NCBI GenBank assembly: GCA_964582785.1 | Contig: CAZOTT010000020.1 | Coordinates: 1 to 33,753, forward strand | Origin: JAMOQA01 sp964582785 | GTDB taxonomy: Bacteria; Acidobacteriota; Polarisedimenticolia; J045 | Reading direction: 5' to 3' | Length of the DNA: 33,753 nt | Shown here: in pieces, positions 30,835 through 33,753 of the stretch | Numbering within the stretch: the first letter of the stretch is position 1 | Layout of the letters: each line of letters begins with the position of its first letter | Notes under the pieces: model-generated | Told to the model about the DNA's origin: nothing | The model's database searches: none | Seen by the model: the letters and a program-made list of their open reading frames with translations, nothing else | Made by a program: the position numbers and the translations under genes

Positions 30835-30840
30835 TATACT
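30835..30840 (+). promoter_or_regulatory. -10 box for the lipoprotein pair
   Basis: TATACT stands out in the G+C-rich 144-base gap between the divergent ALDH gene and this lipoprotein gene, 23 bases before the TTG start. No convincing -35 element. The transcript leader would be only about 15 bases. Confidence 0.4.
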
Positions 30841-30862
30841 CCCCGGGGAAGGAGGTCTCCCC

Positions 30863-31570
30863 TTGGTCTTCCGCGCCGCCGCGCCCGTGCTCCTGCTGGC
30901 CGCCGTGGCCACGGCCGCCGGCTGTGTCTCCGGGCTGCCCCCGGCGCTCCGGGCGCCCCGGCCGGTCCCGGGGACCGTGGTCCTGCTCCGCCCGGCCGTC
31001 GCCCTGGGTCCGGACGTCTCGCCGGCCACCGCCGGGCGCCTCGAGGAGCTGCTGTCCCGGGAACTGGCGGCGCGCCTGCGGGACGGGGGGCTTTCCCTGG
31101 CCGCCGTTCCCGGCGACGGTCTCCGGGAGGCGAGGGAGCGGCTGCTCCGGGCGGTGCCGCGCCTGCTCGCCGACGGGCCGGGCAAGGCCCGGGGCAGGGA
31201 GGCCGCGGCCCCCCCGGTCCTTTCCCCGGCCCGGGAGGCGGGGGCGGCGGTCGTGCTGCTCCCGCTCCTGTCCCGGCGGGGACCGGTGCCGGACCGGAAG
31301 GGGTTCCTGCCCCGGCCCCGGGACGAGCTGATCGACGTGACCGACCAGCGCCGTTCCTGGGTCATGGACACGATCTCCCGGCCGGATCCGGGCGGACCCG
31401 GCCTGGCCCTCCGGCTCCTCCTGGTGGATGCCCGGACGGGAAGGGTCCTGGACCTGCGGGGGGTGGCGGAGCCGGCGGGGGATCCCGCCTCCTGGCCGGA
31501 GGCGGTGCTCGCCCTCGCCCGCGCGGCCGCCCGGGAACTGGTCCCCGCCGCGAAGGAGGGACCGCGATGA
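30863..31570 (+). CDS. Putative lipoprotein of unknown family
   Basis: The 235-residue protein has a lipoprotein signal (LLLAAVATAAGC, Cys21 when started at TTG 30863). GGAGG lies 7 bases before that TTG, and no ATG or GTG gives the signal peptide. The mature part alternates strands and helices: VVLLRPAVALGPDVSPATA, LEELLSRELAARLRDGGLSL, GAAVVLLPLLSRRG and LRLLLVDARTGRVLDLRGVAEP. The last block resembles the VDAxTGxVL strand of GNA1162/CsgG-like surface lipoproteins, but the kinship is weak. The stop overlaps the next gene (ATGA), so the pair is co-expressed. Confidence 0.65.
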   Translation: MVFRAAAPVLLLAAVATAAGCVSGLPPALRAPRPVPGTVVLLRPAVALGPDVSPATAGRLEELLSRELAARLRDGGLSLAAVPGDGLREARERLLRAVPRLLADGPGKARGREAAAPPVLSPAREAGAAVVLLPLLSRRGPVPDRKGFLPRPRDELIDVTDQRRSWVMDTISRPDPGGPGLALRLLLVDARTGRVLDLRGVAEPAGDPASWPEAVLALARAAARELVPAAKEGPR

Positions 31571-32535
31571 ACCGGTTTCCTGTTCTCGTCGCCGCGTGCC
31601 TGCTCTTCCTCGCCCTCCCGGCCCCGGTCGGGGCGGCAGCCCCGGGCGGCGCACGGGCGGACACGGTGGCCCGGGTGGAACGGATGCTCCGGGCGGGGAT
31701 CGGGCCCGGGGTCGTCCTCGCGTGGCTCGAGCGGGAACGGCCGCCCGTGCCCCACCTGGCGGCGGAAGACCTCGTCCGGCTGCGGGAGGCGGGGGCGGAC
31801 GATGCCCTCCTCCGGCGGCTGGTGGACCTGTCGGGGACCCCGGGGCGGGGGGCCGGGCGGCCGGCTCCACCCGGCGAGCGGAAACCGGCCGGCGCGGCGG
31901 GCGCCGTCCCGGGGACGGGGAAGGAACCGGTCCCGGTCCGGGTCACGCTCGAGTACCGCCCCCGCCGCCGGGACGACGAGGATCCGTGGGCCCTCTACGT
32001 CTACCTCGACGGGCGGCCGGTGGCCTGGTCCCCCGGGCCCCGGACGCCGTTTTCGAACCCGCGGATCAGTTTCGTCCTCCCCCTGGCCCCCGGCCGGCAC
32101 CTGCTGCGCGTCGCCCGGGAACGGCACCTGCCGCGCAGCCTCGGGTCGAGTACCTACCGCCACGAGGCGCGGTTCGCGCCCCCCGCGATCCCCCTGGACG
32201 TTTCCCCGGAGGAGGGCCTCGAGCTCCTCCTGCGGGTCCGGGAAGACCGGCGGGGGCGGGCCCGCCCCGCCCTCTCCTGGACGGTTTCCCGCCGGGGCAG
32301 GGTCCTCGTGGACCGGCGGAACCAGGGACCGCCTCCCGGGGCCTGGCCGGAGCTCTGCGAGGACGTGGAGGCGACCCTGCCCGCGGGTAGTCGGCTCCGC
32401 GCGCGGAAGCTGGAGCGGTGCGTCCGCTGGAAGACCCTCTGGAAGGATGTTCCCGGCGGCGTCCCCGAACGGAAGAAGGTCCTCGAGGAACTGCGGCGCT
32501 ACGGGTTTCGTCCCGTTCCCCTCACGGCATCCTGA
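31567..32535 (+). CDS. Exported protein with N-terminal helical MLRAG-type domain
   Basis: The 322-residue protein has a signal peptide (cleavage near VGAAAP, about residue 24). Residues 30-90 (DTVARVERMLRAGIGPGVVLAWL, quoted in part, then LAAEDLVRLREAGADDALLRRLVDL) form two matching helical hairpins. They are like the DVIxMxKAGVxDxVI modules found in many exported bacterial proteins. A Pro/Gly linker (91-120) leads to a beta-rich C-terminal domain (about 125-260; VRVTLEYRPRRRDDEDPWAL, YVYLDGRPVAW, APGRHLLRVARERHLPR) reminiscent of PEGA-like folds, and then a basic tail. Function unknown. Its ATG overlaps the stop of the lipoprotein gene, suggesting a joint envelope function. Confidence 0.65.
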   Translation: MNRFPVLVAACLLFLALPAPVGAAAPGGARADTVARVERMLRAGIGPGVVLAWLERERPPVPHLAAEDLVRLREAGADDALLRRLVDLSGTPGRGAGRPAPPGERKPAGAAGAVPGTGKEPVPVRVTLEYRPRRRDDEDPWALYVYLDGRPVAWSPGPRTPFSNPRISFVLPLAPGRHLLRVARERHLPRSLGSSTYRHEARFAPPAIPLDVSPEEGLELLLRVREDRRGRARPALSWTVSRRGRVLVDRRNQGPPPGAWPELCEDVEATLPAGSRLRARKLERCVRWKTLWKDVPGGVPERKKVLEELRRYGFRPVPLTAS

Positions 32536-32548
32536 CGGGGCCCCGGCG

Positions 32549-32576
32549 CGCCTCTCACCGGGCGGGAGGAGAGGCG
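32549..32576. terminator. 8-bp hairpin between convergent genes
   Basis: CGCCTCTC (32549-32556) pairs with GAGAGGCG (32569-32576) across 12 bases. It sits in the 19-base gap and first codons of the convergent end, so it could stop transcripts from either side. No T-run. Confidence 0.35.
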
Positions 32577-32812
32577 TCCGCGCACCGGCACCGTTCGAGG
32601 GGCCGGTGGCAGACAAAGCAGTAACCGTGCTCCCGGAACCAGGCGACCATGTCCTCCTGCCAGGCGTCCGCGATGGCGGCCCGTTCGTCCGGGTCGAGCC
32701 CGGCCTCGGCCAGCCAGGCCTTCATGTTTTCCAGGCTCCGGTGGTAGGCGGTGAGGAGGTCGAAGATCGTCAGGGGCGATCTGCCGGGAGGAGGGGAAGG
32801 ACCGGGTCGCAT
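32555..32812 (-). CDS. Small protein with C-terminal Cys cluster
   Basis: The 85-residue protein has a Pro-rich start and a helical middle (TIFDLLTAYHRSLENMKAWL, AIADAWQEDMVAWFREHGY). The compact cluster C65-x2-C68-x6-C75-x-C77 probably binds zinc. I do not recognise a family. Regular spacing of hydrophobics and the Cys pattern argue it is real. The true start could be a little further in, because no Shine-Dalgarno precedes ATG 32812. It lies 22 bases downstream of the tRNA gene on the same strand and might be read from the same transcript. Confidence 0.6.
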   Translation of the reverse strand: MRPGPSPPPGRSPLTIFDLLTAYHRSLENMKAWLAEAGLDPDERAAIADAWQEDMVAWFREHGYCFVCHRPLERCRCADASPPAR

Positions 32813-32834
32813 CGTCCGTCTCGGGGGGACCGGC

Positions 32835-32924
32835 TGGCGGAAGGGGTGGGATTCGAACCCACGGTGCGGTTGCCCGCACAGCGGTTTTCGAGACCGCCGC
32901 CTTCAACCACTCGGCCACCCTTCC
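32835..32924 (-). tRNA. tRNA-Ser (anticodon CGA)
   Basis: The minus strand folds as a class II tRNA: acceptor GGAAGGG/CCCTTCC (32918-32924 with 32839-32845) and a D-arm with GGCCGAGTGGTTGAAGGC. The anticodon loop CTCGAAA between GCGGT and ACCGC gives CGA. A long variable arm (GTGCGGGCAACCGCAC) and T-arm GTGGGTTCGAATCCCAC follow. The discriminator is G and the CCA end is encoded (32835-32837). It reads UCG codons, sensible for this codon usage. Confidence 0.95.
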
Positions 32925-32972
32925 GCGCGGTCCCGGGGGGCGCGGAGAAGTTACCCCACGCCGGGCCGGATG

Positions 32973-33617
32973 TCACGGCGGCAGGAGGGCGCACTCCAGC
33001 CGGACACCGAGGGCCCGGGACGAGGCGACGAGCCGTTCTCCCGGCCGGACCGGGCCGACCCCGGCGGGGGTCCCGGTGAAGACCAGGTCCCCCGGCACCA
33101 GTTCGAACCAGCGGGACAGGAGGGAAACGATCCCCGGGGGGTCCGGCCGCATTTCCGCCACGCGGGCCCGCTGGCGGATCTCCCCGTCCACCGCGAGGAC
33201 GAGGTCGATGTCCCCCCAGCGGCCCCGGAAGGGGTCGGCGGCTACCGGGGGACCCAGGGGGCACGCCCCCGGGAACCCCTTGGCCCGGGACCAGGGATGA
33301 CCCAGTTCCTTGGCCCGACCCTGGAGGTCCCGGGCCGTCAGGTCGATGCCCACCGTGACCGCGGCGATCGCCGCCCCGGCGGCGTCCCGTTCGAGGCGGC
33401 GCCCGCCGGCCCCCAGCCGGAGGACGAGTTCGACCTCGTGGTGCACGAGACCGCTCCCCTCGGGCCAGGGGATTTCGCCGCCACCCGGGGCGAGGGAACT
33501 CCAGGGCATGACGAAGACCACGGGCTCGGGCGCGGCGCCCATCTCGGCCGCGTGGGCCGCGTACGTCCGGCCCAGCCCGTAGACCGAGGGATGGCGGTGC
33601 ACCGGGACCCCCGGCAT
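32973..33617 (-). CDS. Fumarylacetoacetate hydrolase-family protein
   Basis: The 214-residue protein has the FAH C-terminal fold with metal ligands in LVHHEVELVLRLG (E61, E63) and GIDLTARDLQ (D92). It also has AKGFPGACPLGP, the WGDIDLVLAVDGEIRQ strand, and the closing LVPGDLVFTGTPAGVGPV. Relatives include acylpyruvate hydrolases, oxaloacetate decarboxylases/tautomerases and 2-hydroxymuconate enzymes. The short length fits the single-domain FAHD1/YcgM group, so acylpyruvate hydrolysis or oxaloacetate handling is the best guess. ATG 33617 begins MPGVPVHRHPSVYGLGRTY. It lies 6 bases after the stop of the truncated upstream gene. Confidence 0.9.
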   Translation of the reverse strand: MPGVPVHRHPSVYGLGRTYAAHAAEMGAAPEPVVFVMPWSSLAPGGGEIPWPEGSGLVHHEVELVLRLGAGGRRLERDAAGAAIAAVTVGIDLTARDLQGRAKELGHPWSRAKGFPGACPLGPPVAADPFRGRWGDIDLVLAVDGEIRQRARVAEMRPDPPGIVSLLSRWFELVPGDLVFTGTPAGVGPVRPGERLVASSRALGVRLECALLPP

Positions 33618-33623
33618 CCCGGT

Positions 33624-33753
33624 TCAGCCGGTGGCGGCGCGGCGGGACTCACCCTCCGCCGCGTGGCCCGCGGTGGACTCCCCGGCGGGTGTCCGGGAGC
33701 GCCGCGCCCAGTGGGGCAGGTCCCGGGGCTCGACCGTCACGAGGGGAGCCAGG
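33624..33753 (-). CDS. C-terminal fragment of an unidentified protein
   Basis: On the minus strand the window opens inside a reading frame of 42 codons ending in TGA at 33624-33626. It begins LAPLVTVEPRDLPHWARRSR and ends in a Ser/Ala/Gly/Arg tail. The 6-base gap to the FAH-family gene suggests an operon. Too little is visible to name it, and another frame cannot be fully excluded. Confidence 0.45.
   Translation of the reverse strand, partial: LAPLVTVEPRDLPHWARRSRTPAGESTAGHAAEGESRRAATG

Noticed and set aside
32602..32619. CxxCH (CFVCH) in the small Cys protein as a haem c site
   Set aside because: There is no signal peptide and a CxC pair follows closely, so zinc binding is more likely.
1..33753. 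Mobile elements, prophage, CRISPR arrays or defence genes
   Set aside because: No transposase, integrase, phage structural gene, regularly spaced repeat or known defence domain was seen; composition looks uniform.

Overview
This window is very G+C-rich (about three quarters by eye) and densely packed. It uses many GTG and TTG starts and has frequent 4-base stop/start overlaps. Several predicted lipoproteins, a class A penicillin-binding protein, an ArnT/PMT-type membrane glycosyltransferase and HEAT/TPR-rich secreted proteins point to a diderm (Gram-negative-type) bacterium. The ffh-rpsP-khpA-rimM-trmD-rplS order and the TPR proteins resemble those of deltaproteobacteria, Acidobacteriota and related uncultured lineages. 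The sequence alone does not fix the phylum. I see no insertion sequence, phage gene or CRISPR array; this looks like ordinary chromosome.

Layout. 1-1680 (minus): a truncated exported HEAT-repeat protein behind an AraC-type regulator. 1887-6786 (plus): pgsA, cinA, thpR, plsY, gpsA and a PHP-type tyrosine phosphatase, all overlapping, so a coupled phospholipid and housekeeping operon. 6840-11531: a TPR lipoprotein, ftsY, then ribD-ribE-ribBA without ribH. 11629-17089: ffh, rpsP, khpA, rimM, trmD, rplS and a 633-residue TPR protein, preceded by a recognisable promoter. 17090-17735 has no convincing gene but holds several strong hairpins, a G-quadruplex motif and a possible three-way-junction RNA. 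17736-19219: a lipoate/octanoate transferase-fold protein and an unknown lipoprotein. 19220-22482 (minus): a bifunctional PBP and an unknown lipoprotein. 22620-27320 (plus): an ArnT-like glycosyltransferase, a membrane protein whose cytoplasmic part looks like a degenerate protein kinase, and an exported protein of unknown family. 27327-27872 (minus): infC, isolated from rpmI-rplT. 28043-29176: serC, ending in a 15-bp hairpin facing an ALDH7-type aldehyde dehydrogenase (minus). 30863-32535: an unknown lipoprotein plus exported partner. 32555-33753 (minus): a small Cys-cluster protein, tRNA-Ser(CGA), an FAH-family hydrolase and the tail of a truncated gene.

How the genes fit together. The plus-strand half is mostly core physiology: acyl-glycerol-phosphate and phosphatidylglycerol synthesis (gpsA, plsY, pgsA), both SRP protein components (ffh, ftsY), riboflavin synthesis, ribosomal proteins and their maturation factors. 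The accessory content is envelope-centred. The most unusual part is the pseudokinase-like membrane protein and its translationally coupled exported partner (24163-27320). Next comes the structured noncoding stretch ahead of the lipoate-ligase-like gene. All family calls come from reading motifs by eye; no database search was run.
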